From assembly GCA_937928385.1 (NCBI GenBank), contig CALEZD010000108.1:65736-129735 (forward strand): a stretch of DNA of 64,000 bases. The letters run 5' to 3'. Below are positions 16,299 to 25,367 of this stretch, piece after piece; position 1 is the stretch's first letter; the number at the start of each line of letters is the position of its first letter. A program made the translations under genes and the position numbers. Origin of the DNA: an uncultured Bacteroidota bacterium (lineage in GTDB: Bacteria; Bacteroidota; Bacteroidia; Chitinophagales; Chitinophagaceae). The notes beneath the pieces were generated by a model. It saw only the letters and a list, made by a program, of their open reading frames with translations. It searched no databases and had not been told where the DNA came from.

Positions 16299-17606
16299 GT
16301 GCAGACGAAGAAGCTAAAAAAAGACAAGGTTAATATCATCACCCTGGGTTGTTCTAAAAACATGGTGGACAGCGAGGTGCTGAGTGGCCAACTGGCTGCC
16401 AATGGCATCAAGGTGAAGCATGAGAACACTAAGCTGGACCATAATATAGTAGTGGTGAATACCTGTGGTTTTATAGACAAGGCCAAGGAAGAAAGCATCA
16501 ACACCATACTGGAGCAGGTAGAACTGAAGCGTGAAGGAAAACTGGACAAGGTATATGTAACCGGCTGCCTGAGCGAGCGCTACCGTGGCGACCTGCTGAA
16601 GGAAATACCTGAAGTGGATGCATGGTTTGGCACTATGGAACTGCCGCTGATACTGAAACAATTTGAAGCTGATTATAAGCAGGAACTGATAGGCGAACGC
16701 CTGCTGGCCACGCCCAAACACTATGCCTACCTGAAGATATCTGAGGGCTGCAACCGTACTTGCTCCTTCTGTGCCATACCACTGATGCGCGGGCAGCACG
16801 TATCTAAAACGATTGAAGAAGTAGTAACCGAAGCTAAGAAGCTGGTAAGTATGGGCGTGAAGGAAATCATGCTCATTGCACAGGAACTTACATACTACGG
16901 ACTGGATATTTATAAGAAACGTGCTTTGCCTGATTTATTGAAACACTTATCAGACATTGAAGGCCTGCATTGGATAAGGCTGCACTACGCCTACCCTACC
17001 AAGTTTCCGCTGGAGATACTGGATGTAATGCGCGAGCGTGATAACATCTGCAATTACTTAGACATGCCCCTTCAGCATATATCCGACAATATGCTCAAGG
17101 CTATGAAACGCCAGATAACGAGGCAGGATATTCATGAACTGATAGGCAACATCCGCGAGCGTGTACCGGGCATCTGCATCCGCAGTACACTCATAGCCGG
17201 CTTCCCCGGAGAAACAAGGGAAGATGTAGAAGACCTGAAAGCATTCCTGGAAGAGGTACGCCTCGATCGTGTGGGTATCTTCACCTACAGTCACGAGGAA
17301 AACACTTCTGCTTACGAACTGGAAGACAACATACCTGCCGAGGAGAAAGAAGCCCGCGCACAGGAAATAATGGAAGTGCAGCAGGAGATATCTTATGAAA
17401 AGAACCAGGAGAAGATTGGCAAAGAGTTCAAGGTATTGATAGACAAAAAAGAAGCCGGCCGCTACCTTGGCCGCACCGAGTTTGACAGTGTGGAAGTGGA
17501 CAACGAAGTCATCATCAATACAGATAACGAACTGCCCATCGGCGATTTCGTAAACGTACGTATTGAGAAGGCTTATGATTATGATTTGGAAGGTGTGGTA
17601 ATTTGA
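16299..17606 (+). CDS. rimO: Ribosomal protein S12 methylthiotransferase RimO
   Basis: A 435-residue radical SAM enzyme that methylthiolates an aspartate of ribosomal protein S12. The N-terminal UPF0004 domain has cluster cysteines C18, C56 and C90. The radical SAM site CNRTCSFC gives C151, C155 and C158. The C-terminal TRAM domain holds VLIDKKEAGRYLGRTEFDSVEVD. The HYAYLKISEGC context and the N-terminal GCSKNMVDSE favour RimO over MiaB. The start is GTG. It is likely co-transcribed with der. Confidence 0.95.
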   Translation: MQTKKLKKDKVNIITLGCSKNMVDSEVLSGQLAANGIKVKHENTKLDHNIVVVNTCGFIDKAKEESINTILEQVELKREGKLDKVYVTGCLSERYRGDLLKEIPEVDAWFGTMELPLILKQFEADYKQELIGERLLATPKHYAYLKISEGCNRTCSFCAIPLMRGQHVSKTIEEVVTEAKKLVSMGVKEIMLIAQELTYYGLDIYKKRALPDLLKHLSDIEGLHWIRLHYAYPTKFPLEILDVMRERDNICNYLDMPLQHISDNMLKAMKRQITRQDIHELIGNIRERVPGICIRSTLIAGFPGETREDVEDLKAFLEEVRLDRVGIFTYSHEENTSAYELEDNIPAEEKEARAQEIMEVQQEISYEKNQEKIGKEFKVLIDKKEAGRYLGRTEFDSVEVDNEVIINTDNELPIGDFVNVRIEKAYDYDLEGVVI

Positions 17607-17612
17607 TTTTTC

Positions 17613-17677
17613 ACCGCTGAGACGCAAAGGCGCTAGGAAAAATTAAATATAGCTATGTGTCTCCCTGTCTCTGCGGT
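17613..17677. repeat. Inverted repeat in the rimO/dprA convergent gap
   Basis: ACCGCTGAGACG at 17613-17624 faces TGTCTCTGCGGT at 17666-17677, which can pair over 11 of 12 bases allowing for one mismatch region. The arms resemble a dispersed 'accgcagagacgcagag' element that I recall from many Bacteroidota genomes. The gap has no gene. Confidence 0.55.
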
Positions 17678-17696
17678 TAAATCGTCAACATAACAA

Positions 17697-18806
17697 TTAA
17701 TCCAACCGATAAAACTTACCCGGCAACGCCTTTACTAATCCCTGCATTTCCATCATCAGTAGTGTAGATGCCAGTTGAGAGCTGGTCATATTGCATGCGT
17801 GCAACAGTTCATCAGCATGTACCATATCCTTGCTGCCCAATACATCATACACTGTCCGTTCTTCAGGCGAGAGGTTGATGAACAACTGCTTCTGCACAGG
17901 TTTCTTTTTGCCTGCCTCTTTCCAGTTCATCAGTTCCAGCAAGTCGTCAGCGCAGGTTATCATACTGGCCATATTGGTACGTATCAGCTCATTGCAGCCC
18001 GATGATTTGGCATCATATATCCTGCCGGGAAATGCCGCCACGTCGCGGTTGTAGCTGTCCGCTACACGTGCTGTTATCAATGCACCACCTTTAATATCGC
18101 TCTCCACTACTACGGTTATATCACTCAGCCCTGCTACTATCCTGTTCCGCATAGGAAAATGCGCCCTGTCCCCCGGCGTTCCCGATGGGTATTCACTCAA
18201 CACCCCACCGTTGGCTATCATTTCTTTTGCTAAGTTTTTATTAGCTGCCGGGTACATCTTATCCAGCCCGTGCCCTACTACACCGATGGTGGGTAAGCTA
18301 TTCTTCAGTGCCGCCTTGTGTGCAATGGTATCAATGCCATGTGCCAGCCCGCTGATAATGGTCACACCTGTCTCGTTCAACTCTTCTACCAGTTGCTCTG
18401 TGGCACGCTGCCCGTAGTCTGAATATTTGCGGGTGCCAACAACTGCCACTGCTTTTTCAGGACTGAGGTTTGCATTGCCCGTATAGTATAATAATACAGG
18501 TGCATCAGTACAGTTTTTTAACCGGTGCGGGTAATCATCATCCCAAAACCACAATACCGTTACATTGTGCTTTTGTATATAATTAAGCTCCTCCTCCGCA
18601 CGCGGAAACAATGCTTCATCCCTGAAGCCCTTAGTACGTGTTTCTCCCAGTCCTGAAAGCGATTTCAATTCCTTCAATGGCGCTTTGAAAATCGCTTCTG
18701 CAGAGCCGTAATGCTCTACCAATCTCTTTGCCGTAATGGCTCCTACCTCCTGTACAAATGTTAAAGCAATTCTATAAAACAGTTCCTGGTCGTTTTCGGG
18801 CAGCAT
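17697..18806 (-). CDS. dprA: DNA-processing protein DprA
   Basis: A 369-residue protein that loads RecA onto incoming single-stranded DNA in transformation. It has an N-terminal helix-hairpin-helix region, the Rossmann-like DprA/Smf domain (AVAVVGTRKYSDYGQ and ISGLAHGIDTIAHKAAL, then GHGLDKMYPAANKNLA), and a C-terminal winged-helix domain. Length and all family motifs are normal. The gene is alone on its strand, convergent with rimO. Confidence 0.95.
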   Translation of the reverse strand: MLPENDQELFYRIALTFVQEVGAITAKRLVEHYGSAEAIFKAPLKELKSLSGLGETRTKGFRDEALFPRAEEELNYIQKHNVTVLWFWDDDYPHRLKNCTDAPVLLYYTGNANLSPEKAVAVVGTRKYSDYGQRATEQLVEELNETGVTIISGLAHGIDTIAHKAALKNSLPTIGVVGHGLDKMYPAANKNLAKEMIANGGVLSEYPSGTPGDRAHFPMRNRIVAGLSDITVVVESDIKGGALITARVADSYNRDVAAFPGRIYDAKSSGCNELIRTNMASMITCADDLLELMNWKEAGKKKPVQKQLFINLSPEERTVYDVLGSKDMVHADELLHACNMTSSQLASTLLMMEMQGLVKALPGKFYRLD

Positions 18807-18842
18807 ATTTGCTATGTTCTTATTAAATGGATAGTATATCGC

Positions 18843-18850
18843 TATCTTTG
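18843..18850 (+). promoter_or_regulatory. -7 box of the DUF6438 lipoprotein gene
   Basis: TATCTTTG, matching TAnnTTTG, 19 bases before the start codon at 18870. Confidence 0.6.
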
Positions 18851-18869
18851 CGCACGGAAATTAGAAAAA

Positions 18870-19376
18870 ATGAAGAAGAACATCTTAAGTTTTATTGTGG
18901 TGGTGGCTATAATATTCAGCGCCTGTGCACAGCAAAAGAAAACAACCAAATCGAGCGTTGTAAAAACCAAAAGTGCAAATTCAGCCATACAGTTCATAGC
19001 TATGGAGCGTACAGCCTGCTTTGGCACTTGCCCGGCATACAGGTTAGAAATATACAAAGATGGCCTGGTAAAATATGACGGATGGTCTTCTGTGGAATAT
19101 GATGGATTATATCAAAAACAATTCGACCCCGTCAAGGTTGCTGCATTATACAAAGAATTTGAGCAATACCCCGTGGATACCTGCGCAGAAATGTACGAGA
19201 GCCTGATACAGGATTTGCCCGGTATCAATTTTTATTTCACCTACAAGGGCAGGGAACAAAAAATCATTAATGCGCATTTCGGCCCAGGATACTTGATGCA
19301 ATTAGCCAATGAGGCTGACAGCTTTTCGAAAGTGGATAATACCTGGACGAAACTGGAGGAACCTAAAAAAGACTAA
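18870..19376 (+). CDS. DUF6438 family lipoprotein
   Basis: A 168-residue protein with a signal peptide ending FSAC (lipobox). The mature domain has ERTACFGTCPAYRLEIYKDGLVKYDG, the GxCPxY pattern of DUF6438, a small beta-rich secreted domain of unknown function in Bacteroidota. The rest (FYFTYKGREQKIINAHFGP) also fits the family. It ends at a bidirectional terminator. Confidence 0.75.
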   Translation: MKKNILSFIVVVAIIFSACAQQKKTTKSSVVKTKSANSAIQFIAMERTACFGTCPAYRLEIYKDGLVKYDGWSSVEYDGLYQKQFDPVKVAALYKEFEQYPVDTCAEMYESLIQDLPGINFYFTYKGREQKIINAHFGPGYLMQLANEADSFSKVDNTWTKLEEPKKD

Positions 19377-19380
19377 CAAT

Positions 19381-19408
19381 AAGAAAGCCCCTTTGCAGGG
19401 GCTTCTTT
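19381..19408. terminator. Bidirectional intrinsic terminator
   Basis: Stem AAGCCCC / GGGGCTT with loop TTTGCA, flanked by an A-rich left side and TCTTTATTAT on the right. It serves the DUF6438 gene on the plus strand and the ferredoxin gene on the minus strand. Confidence 0.85.
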
Positions 19409-19409
19409 A

Positions 19410-19757
19410 TTATAAGTGCAGTTTCTCTTTTTTGGCCAGTAACTCATCTACCGTTTCCCGGTACATTTCATCGGGTACACAGCAGTCTACAGGGCATACA
19501 GCAGCGCATTGCGGCTCTTCATGGAAACCCTGGCACTCTGTACATTTATCAGGCGTTATATAATATATATCTACTGCTTTAGGTTCGTGACGGGCATCAG
19601 CATCCGTGGTGGTACCATCCATCATGGTATAAGCACCTTTTACAGAAGTACCATCGGTAATTGCCCACTCTACTCCGCCTTCATATATTGCATTATTGGG
19701 GCATTCAGGTTCGCAGGCCCCGCAGTTAATACATTCGTCTGTTATCTTGATTGCCAT
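19410..19757 (-). CDS. Ferredoxin with two [4Fe-4S] clusters
   Basis: A 115-residue ferredoxin. The first cluster motif is CINCGACEPECP near the N-terminus. The second is CTECQGFHEEPQCAAVCP, an unusual spacing with eight residues between Cys 2 and Cys 3, as in YfhL/Alvin-type ferredoxins. A 35-residue insertion between the two clusters (TSVKGAYTMMDGTTTDADA) is longer than usual but I have seen similar insertions in Bacteroidota homologues. It is divergent from the acyl-CoA reductase gene, so a redox link to that enzyme is possible but not shown. Confidence 0.88.
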   Translation of the reverse strand: MAIKITDECINCGACEPECPNNAIYEGGVEWAITDGTSVKGAYTMMDGTTTDADARHEPKAVDIYYITPDKCTECQGFHEEPQCAAVCPVDCCVPDEMYRETVDELLAKKEKLHL

Positions 19758-19772
19758 AGCTCAGTATTATTC

Positions 19773-19780
19773 TAATTTTG
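19773..19780 (+). promoter_or_regulatory. -7 box of the acyl-CoA reductase gene
   Basis: TAATTTTG, matching TAnnTTTG, 38 bases before the start at 19819. Confidence 0.5.
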
Positions 19781-19818
19781 CCTGTAAAGTTAGTATTTAA
19801 CAACCACAAAAATAACAG

Positions 19819-20811
19819 ATGATATCATTGAGGCAGAAGATTGAATTATTGGTAAGACTGGGCGAATATATGCAGTCGGACGATGAAGCCTGGCTGAATG
19901 CTAAAGAATGGGCGAAAAACAGGAACGCCTGGTTTGATGATGAAAGCATCAATATGGCTGTCCGGGGTATTGCCGAACGGTTCCTCAAAGAAGATTTGCT
20001 CACCGGTTGGGCGAGCAGTTATCCCACCCCGCAACACAAGCTTAACATGGGCATTGTAATGGCCGGCAATATCCCCTTGGTGGGCTTTCACGATTTTCTA
20101 TGTGGTTTTATATCCGGGCATATACTATATATCAAGCCCTCATCCAAAGATGATATACTCCTGCCCCACCTGGTGAAAAAACTTGTAGAATGGGAACCTG
20201 CCATTGCAGGCACAGTCATTTTTGCCGACAACCTGAAAGGCTGCGATGCCTATATAGCTACCGGCAGCAATAATACCGCCCGCTATTTCGAGCAGTATTT
20301 TGGTAAATACCCGCATATCATCCGCAAAAACAGGACATCAGTAGCAGTATTATCCGGACAGGAAACACTTACCGACCTGTACAACTTAGGGGTTGACATA
20401 TTCAGCTATTATGGCCTGGGCTGCCGCAACGTCACCAAGGTTTTTCTGCCCGAGGGATATGATATTCCAACGCTATTCAACGGGTTACAACCATTCGGAG
20501 ATATTATTAACCATCATAAGTATAAAAACAACTACGATTATTACCTCGCTATTTACCTGCTCAACAAAGTACCCTACCTGTCCAACGATTTCCTGCTGAT
20601 GGTAGAAAACAAGGAACCTTTTTCAGCAGTAGGCGTATTACATTACGAATATTACACTGATAAAGACATATTGCTGCAAAGTTTACAATCGGATGACAAA
20701 ATCCAATGCGTGGTAGATAATAGTAATATTAAGTTTGGGCAGTCGCAATTCCCTCATCTTTCAGATTATGCAGATGGTGTAGATACCATGATGTTTATGA
20801 ACACATTATGA
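19819..20811 (+). CDS. Acyl-CoA reductase (LuxC family)
   Basis: A 330-residue protein resembling the LuxC acyl-CoA reductase family, which makes fatty aldehydes from acyl-CoA or acyl-protein with NADPH. Visible elements are GIVMAGNIPLVGFHDFLCGF (nucleotide-binding region), IKPSSKDD, IATGSNNTARYFEQYF and GLGCRNVTKVFLPEGYD, the last holding the probable catalytic Cys. It is shorter than true LuxC of luminous bacteria (about 480), as is normal for Bacteroidota members. No luxE or luciferase genes are present, so a role in aldehyde or lipid metabolism is more likely than light. Confidence 0.85.
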   Translation: MISLRQKIELLVRLGEYMQSDDEAWLNAKEWAKNRNAWFDDESINMAVRGIAERFLKEDLLTGWASSYPTPQHKLNMGIVMAGNIPLVGFHDFLCGFISGHILYIKPSSKDDILLPHLVKKLVEWEPAIAGTVIFADNLKGCDAYIATGSNNTARYFEQYFGKYPHIIRKNRTSVAVLSGQETLTDLYNLGVDIFSYYGLGCRNVTKVFLPEGYDIPTLFNGLQPFGDIINHHKYKNNYDYYLAIYLLNKVPYLSNDFLLMVENKEPFSAVGVLHYEYYTDKDILLQSLQSDDKIQCVVDNSNIKFGQSQFPHLSDYADGVDTMMFMNTL

Positions 20812-20956
20812 CATAAAAATTAAAAAATTTGAAATGTGGGCAAATTTTAACAAAATGCTTTGCCGAAGTGGAAATTATTAGTAATTTGTCACTTGATATG
20901 GGTCTCGCCGGCAACAGCGGGAAGTTTAATCATAAAACCAACTAATTCATAAAATG

Positions 20957-20989
20957 CCATGTCTATAGGGCTATAAGCATGGTCTTTTT
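20957..20989 (+). promoter_or_regulatory. Hairpin plus T-run in the leader of the T9SS cargo gene
   Basis: CCATGTCTATAG (20957-20968) and CTATAAGCATGG (20971-20982) pair over most of their length and are followed by TCTTTTT. It lies 22 bases before the cargo gene start, where a terminator is not expected. It may be an attenuator or the end of a small RNA. The 199-base gap upstream holds no other recognised element. Confidence 0.5.
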
Positions 20990-21010
20990 ACTGTTAAGAA
21001 AACTAATAAC

Positions 21011-23548
21011 ATGATAGGAAAGTTATTTACCCAGCGTTTGCTAACATTACTGGTGCTGTCAATCGTAACGTTGAATATACGTGTTGATGCACAAACAACA
21101 GTAATTACTACGGTTTACCCCACCGATAACCTTTGGCTTATCACTGGTGCCAACAATGGATCTCACCCTGGGGTATCAGCGAAATTTATTTCTTTTGAAA
21201 TTCAGAATGACAATCCTTGTCCGGTAGCGCTCAGGTCGGTTTCCGCATGGCATCCGGGTAGTGTACAGTTTAACAGGCCTAACCCGCAGCCTCCGTTTTT
21301 TGTTTCAGCCAATGATTCATCTTACAGGCTGTATGGCAGCTACACTAATCTGAATGGCGATCCAATACCCATAGCCCCTACTAATGGTTGGAACCTCATC
21401 GCACAATCAGCAGCTATCCAAACCGGTACTACCAATGGCATCACTTCCATATTTACCGGGCTGGATGTTTTTATACCCGCTAATGCCAAAATGCGTTTCA
21501 TACTGGAATGTACAGATACTATGCTGATGCACATGGATATGGCGCCTTTCTCATTTTCCGGTAATGGCGTGACACTTATCAGTGGTGGCCAGACAAATAT
21601 TTATGGTGGGTTCGCCGTTCCGGGTGTAGACGCCACCAGCGCTTTTAATGCAACAGACTTCCTACCTCCGTTTGCCAGTACAAACTTTGTTGGTTCTATT
21701 ACTGTAGAGCAGTTGCCTCCTGTACCTCCCACTGCCGACAATAGCCTTAAGCCTGCTATCAGGTGTATCGGGGAGAATTTAATCCTTAAAGCAACACATA
21801 CTAAGCCAGGTGGTATTTTTACATGGAAAGACAAAAATGGCAACATTCTGTCGCAGACTACTACCGGCACAGATACTATTTTCGGTGTAGGCCATGCTAA
21901 TGCGGGAAGGTATTATGTAACATATACTTTATGCGGCAAAGAGTCACTGCCCGATTCAGGTACATTGATTATCAGCGATCCTCCTGCTCCAACTATTTCC
22001 GGCAAACTTGACTATTGCCTGAACGAGCAATTTGAGTACACTGTTGTAAACGGCACCAACCCGATATGGTATTATACGCCAACAGGCGGTTCGCCCGTGC
22101 CGGTAACACCCACTATTAATACATCTTCGCCTAATACACTGATATATTATGTATCTCAAACTGACCAGTATGGTTGCGAAAGCCGCACCCGCACATTGGT
22201 TAGGTACAGGGCCGCTCCAAAACCGGAAAAACCCATTGTCAACACACCTGTTTATTATTGCGAAGAAATGCCTGCTGAACAGCTGACAGCTATAGGCGAT
22301 ACGCTCAGGTGGTATTACTTCCCTGTAGGTGGCGTTTCTACAATTGTAGCCCCAACTCCAAACACATCTGTTAACGATTCATTCCAATACTATGTGACAC
22401 AAACAATAGATGGTTGCGAAAGTGACAGGTCAAGAATTGATGTGGTAGTAACCTTCAGGCCAAATGGACAAATCCTGGTAGACAAAACCGAAATATGCGC
22501 TGAAGACAGCATTACCATCGGGTATTATGGCAGTGCATTCGCCGGTTCTCAATACAACTGGGTTGTTCCTCCAACAGGCGTTACTATATTAAATGGATTT
22601 GGAGATGGAGATTCAATAATTGTTATTCGTTTGGATGCCCCCGGAACACATAAGTTAAGCCTCACTGTTGGTCAGACTGGTTGTTTAAGCCAGGAGTATT
22701 CAGAAACAATTACAGTTAATCCGCTACCCTATGGCAGAATATACACTAAACAAGATGTATGTCTCGGCCAACCGGAATTGGTTGAAATGATTAACTACAC
22801 GCCTAAGCTTGACACATTTATATGGGATTTTGCAGGTGGTAACACCACGCACTTTGCAACAGAGCAAGGGCCTTACGGCGTATTCTGGGGAACAGACGGT
22901 GAGAAAATAATAAAAGCTACATTGATTGACGAGGGTTGTGTGTCAACAATATCTGATACAATTATGGTGCATCCCAAGCCTAACGCTACAATAGTAGGTA
23001 CACAGGATGTGTATAACAGTGGCCAAAAAATGTTTACACCGGTTGACTATGTAGAAGGAGAGGAAATATGCGCCAGCGATAGCCTTAAGGTAACTGTACA
23101 AGCCGTGGAGCCGGGTGCTACATACAAGTGGACACCCACCAGGTTCTTCGATACCTACAGCGACCAGCCTGTTACTTATGCAAGGGTTGATTTCAGCAGT
23201 AAAATATATGTTGAGGTAGAAGACATATACGGTTGCCAGAACAAAGACAGCCTGGAAGTAAAAACCAAGTCTTGCTGCGAAATGCTATTCCCGACAGCAT
23301 TCACCCCCAATGGTGACGGTAATAATGATATGTTCCGCCCGGTAACAATTGGCCGCAGAGAAGTCAGGTCATTCCAGGTATTTAACAGGTACGGCCAGAT
23401 AGTATTCGACTCAAGGGATGCCTTCAGTGGCTGGAATGGTACCCTGAACGGCCGCGATGTTGATATGGGTACATACTTCTATCATATCAACTTTATGTGT
23501 GAAAAAGAAAATGTCACACAATCAGGTGAAGTAATCTTAGTACGATAA
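21011..23548 (+). CDS. T9SS type B cargo with gliding-motility C-terminal domain
   Basis: An 845-residue secreted protein with an N-terminal signal peptide ending VDAQT. The N-terminal third is a beta-rich domain of its own. The middle has Ig-like repeats (for example TPTGGSPVPVTPTINTSSPN and FPVGGVSTIVAPTPNTSVND, two clearly related repeats around residues 340-470) and a PKD-like region. The C-terminal 90 residues are the CHU_C/gliding domain: FPTAFTPNGDGNNDMFRP, FQVFNRYGQIVFDS, WNGTLNGRDVDMGTYFYHI. This is the type B sorting signal for the type IX secretion system. It is probably a cell-surface or adhesion protein. A perfect terminator follows. Confidence 0.9.
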   Translation: MIGKLFTQRLLTLLVLSIVTLNIRVDAQTTVITTVYPTDNLWLITGANNGSHPGVSAKFISFEIQNDNPCPVALRSVSAWHPGSVQFNRPNPQPPFFVSANDSSYRLYGSYTNLNGDPIPIAPTNGWNLIAQSAAIQTGTTNGITSIFTGLDVFIPANAKMRFILECTDTMLMHMDMAPFSFSGNGVTLISGGQTNIYGGFAVPGVDATSAFNATDFLPPFASTNFVGSITVEQLPPVPPTADNSLKPAIRCIGENLILKATHTKPGGIFTWKDKNGNILSQTTTGTDTIFGVGHANAGRYYVTYTLCGKESLPDSGTLIISDPPAPTISGKLDYCLNEQFEYTVVNGTNPIWYYTPTGGSPVPVTPTINTSSPNTLIYYVSQTDQYGCESRTRTLVRYRAAPKPEKPIVNTPVYYCEEMPAEQLTAIGDTLRWYYFPVGGVSTIVAPTPNTSVNDSFQYYVTQTIDGCESDRSRIDVVVTFRPNGQILVDKTEICAEDSITIGYYGSAFAGSQYNWVVPPTGVTILNGFGDGDSIIVIRLDAPGTHKLSLTVGQTGCLSQEYSETITVNPLPYGRIYTKQDVCLGQPELVEMINYTPKLDTFIWDFAGGNTTHFATEQGPYGVFWGTDGEKIIKATLIDEGCVSTISDTIMVHPKPNATIVGTQDVYNSGQKMFTPVDYVEGEEICASDSLKVTVQAVEPGATYKWTPTRFFDTYSDQPVTYARVDFSSKIYVEVEDIYGCQNKDSLEVKTKSCCEMLFPTAFTPNGDGNNDMFRPVTIGRREVRSFQVFNRYGQIVFDSRDAFSGWNGTLNGRDVDMGTYFYHINFMCEKENVTQSGEVILVR

Positions 23549-23569
23549 TCATACAATATTATACAACAT

Positions 23570-23601
23570 AAGAAAGGCGCTCTTTTCAGAGCGCCTTTCT
23601 T
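23570..23601 (+). terminator. Intrinsic terminator of the T9SS cargo gene
   Basis: A perfect 13-base-pair stem AAGAAAGGCGCTC / GAGCGCCTTTCTT with a six-base loop TTTTCA, 21 bases after the stop. The A-rich and T-rich ends let it act on both strands. Confidence 0.9.
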
Positions 23602-23739
23602 ATTACCGGAAATGGTATTAATGATTACAGATAGAACACTACAAAGAAATACTTAAGCACATATTAAACCAATCAATCCAGCATTCATTTAATCATCGTT
23701 CTATTAAGGCAGGTCTATCCCTATGGCATTACCCGCATA

Positions 23740-25359
23740 TTATTGTTTCCTCCTAAAGAATACAAAGCCATTTTTAGCGCCCATCTCTTCGAGTTGGGGC
23801 ATTGCCCTATATCGGTCTGCCTGCATCATTTTGCACACAAAATATGCCGGCTTATCTATATCCCCTGTCAGCAACCATTCCTCGTTATAATGCATTTCAT
23901 TAGCCTGTGGCATCTTCCGCGAATAAAACAGGTGTGCGTAACTTTTATAACCTAATACTTTTACATACACATCTTTCCCCTCCAGTGCTTTAAAAAACTC
24001 TATAGCAGCGCGTTGCGAATAAGCCTCAATTTTAGGCGTGAAATGTGCTACCGTTATTTGTATAATAATAACCTGCGCTATAAACAGCACAATAATACTC
24101 TTCAACATATTTCTCTTCAGCAACAATAAAACTGCTACCATGCAAACTAAATAAAAGACACCCCAGCCTGTCTCTATTCCGCTCCATGTCACATCGGCCT
24201 GCAGGTTAGCTACCGCAAAAGGGTCCTTGATATACGGAATGAGTTTATCTTTGTATATACCTACTACAGGCAATAAAGTGATGACCGTTGCCAATATTAT
24301 CCCTATAAAAGCTAATAGTCCCTTTGTCAACACGTTCATCTTTTCTTTACGGTGTACAATGTTGTGTATATGTAATGCCGCTATAAACGTTAATGGAAAA
24401 TAACAGAGTGATGAATAGTGTACAATCTTGGTCTTGACAACAGAAAACAATAAAAGCACCACCCAAAACATTACCCACATCCACCGCTTGAAATCAAGGG
24501 CTTCGCTTTGTGTCTCAGGAGCGGATTTATGAAACAAAAAAACAGATGCGGGGAAACAACCTATCAGCAATATAATAAAGTGATAAAAGAACGGGCCGCC
24601 ATGGCCGGCATCTTCCGTGCTAAACAATCTTTTTTGGTAGGTAATAAATTCATTGACCATCCACCAGCCATTATTAATTACTTCCAGGCCAAACCAGATA
24701 CTAGTAGTAGCAAAGGCAGCTATGGCTATTACAGGCAGATATAACCATTTAAAGCCCTTCATGCCCCTATTGACAATAATATATACTCCAAAAGCCAATA
24801 TCGCTATAAGAATAGCCGCAGGCCCTTTGGTGAGTACGGCAGCCCCGAGGAATATGCCTGAAAGTATTGCATGCAGCCACTTCCTGCTGCCATACCTTAA
24901 TAAGTGAACCTGGAAAAACGAAAGGAAAATAAATAGATTAAAGGTGGGGTCAATGATACCGGATTTAAAATAAAAATGAGGTAACCACGAAGCGGCATAC
25001 ACTGCTGCCCACCACATACCCATCTTTTCATTTACTATGCGCTTGCCTGCGTAAAACAGGGCCAGTAATGTAAGAACACCTATCAAAGCATTTGGGAAAC
25101 GTGCGGCATATTCATTAATGCCAAATACCTTCATGGCCAGCACCTGCATCCATATAAAAACCGGGGGCTTCTCCCAAAATGGCTTATAATCAATCTGAAC
25201 CTGCAGGTAATTATCTGTTACAATCATTTCGCGGGCACATTCCGCAAAATTGATTTCATCCCAGTCGAACAAATGGACCTGCCCCAGCAATGGGAAAAAC
25301 AGGAAAGATCCTACAACAGCTATGATTAAATACCTGGATAAAGTGGAAGACATAAGCAA
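23740..25359 (-). CDS. ArnT-like glycosyltransferase (GT39/GT83 family)
   Basis: A 539-residue integral membrane protein with around a dozen hydrophobic segments. The N-terminal loop has DWDEINFAECAREMIVTDNYLQVQ, the Asp-Glu site shared by ArnT and protein-mannosyltransferase-type enzymes that use lipid-linked sugar donors. KPFWEKPPVFIWMQ follows, also typical. The C-terminal region is a soluble domain. It probably adds a sugar to lipid A or another envelope acceptor; the donor cannot be told. It is the last gene of a three-gene operon with a PAP2 phosphatase and an LptG-like permease. Confidence 0.85.
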   Translation of the reverse strand: MLMSSTLSRYLIIAVVGSFLFFPLLGQVHLFDWDEINFAECAREMIVTDNYLQVQIDYKPFWEKPPVFIWMQVLAMKVFGINEYAARFPNALIGVLTLLALFYAGKRIVNEKMGMWWAAVYAASWLPHFYFKSGIIDPTFNLFIFLSFFQVHLLRYGSRKWLHAILSGIFLGAAVLTKGPAAILIAILAFGVYIIVNRGMKGFKWLYLPVIAIAAFATTSIWFGLEVINNGWWMVNEFITYQKRLFSTEDAGHGGPFFYHFIILLIGCFPASVFLFHKSAPETQSEALDFKRWMWVMFWVVLLLFSVVKTKIVHYSSLCYFPLTFIAALHIHNIVHRKEKMNVLTKGLLAFIGIILATVITLLPVVGIYKDKLIPYIKDPFAVANLQADVTWSGIETGWGVFYLVCMVAVLLLLKRNMLKSIIVLFIAQVIIIQITVAHFTPKIEAYSQRAAIEFFKALEGKDVYVKVLGYKSYAHLFYSRKMPQANEMHYNEEWLLTGDIDKPAYFVCKMMQADRYRAMPQLEEMGAKNGFVFFRRKQ

Positions 25360-25367
25360 TATTACTA

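Noticed and set aside
19410..20811. Bioluminescence (lux) cluster suggested by a LuxC-family gene
   Set aside because: No luciferase, luxD or luxE gene is near; LuxC relatives without lux genes are common in Bacteroidota.
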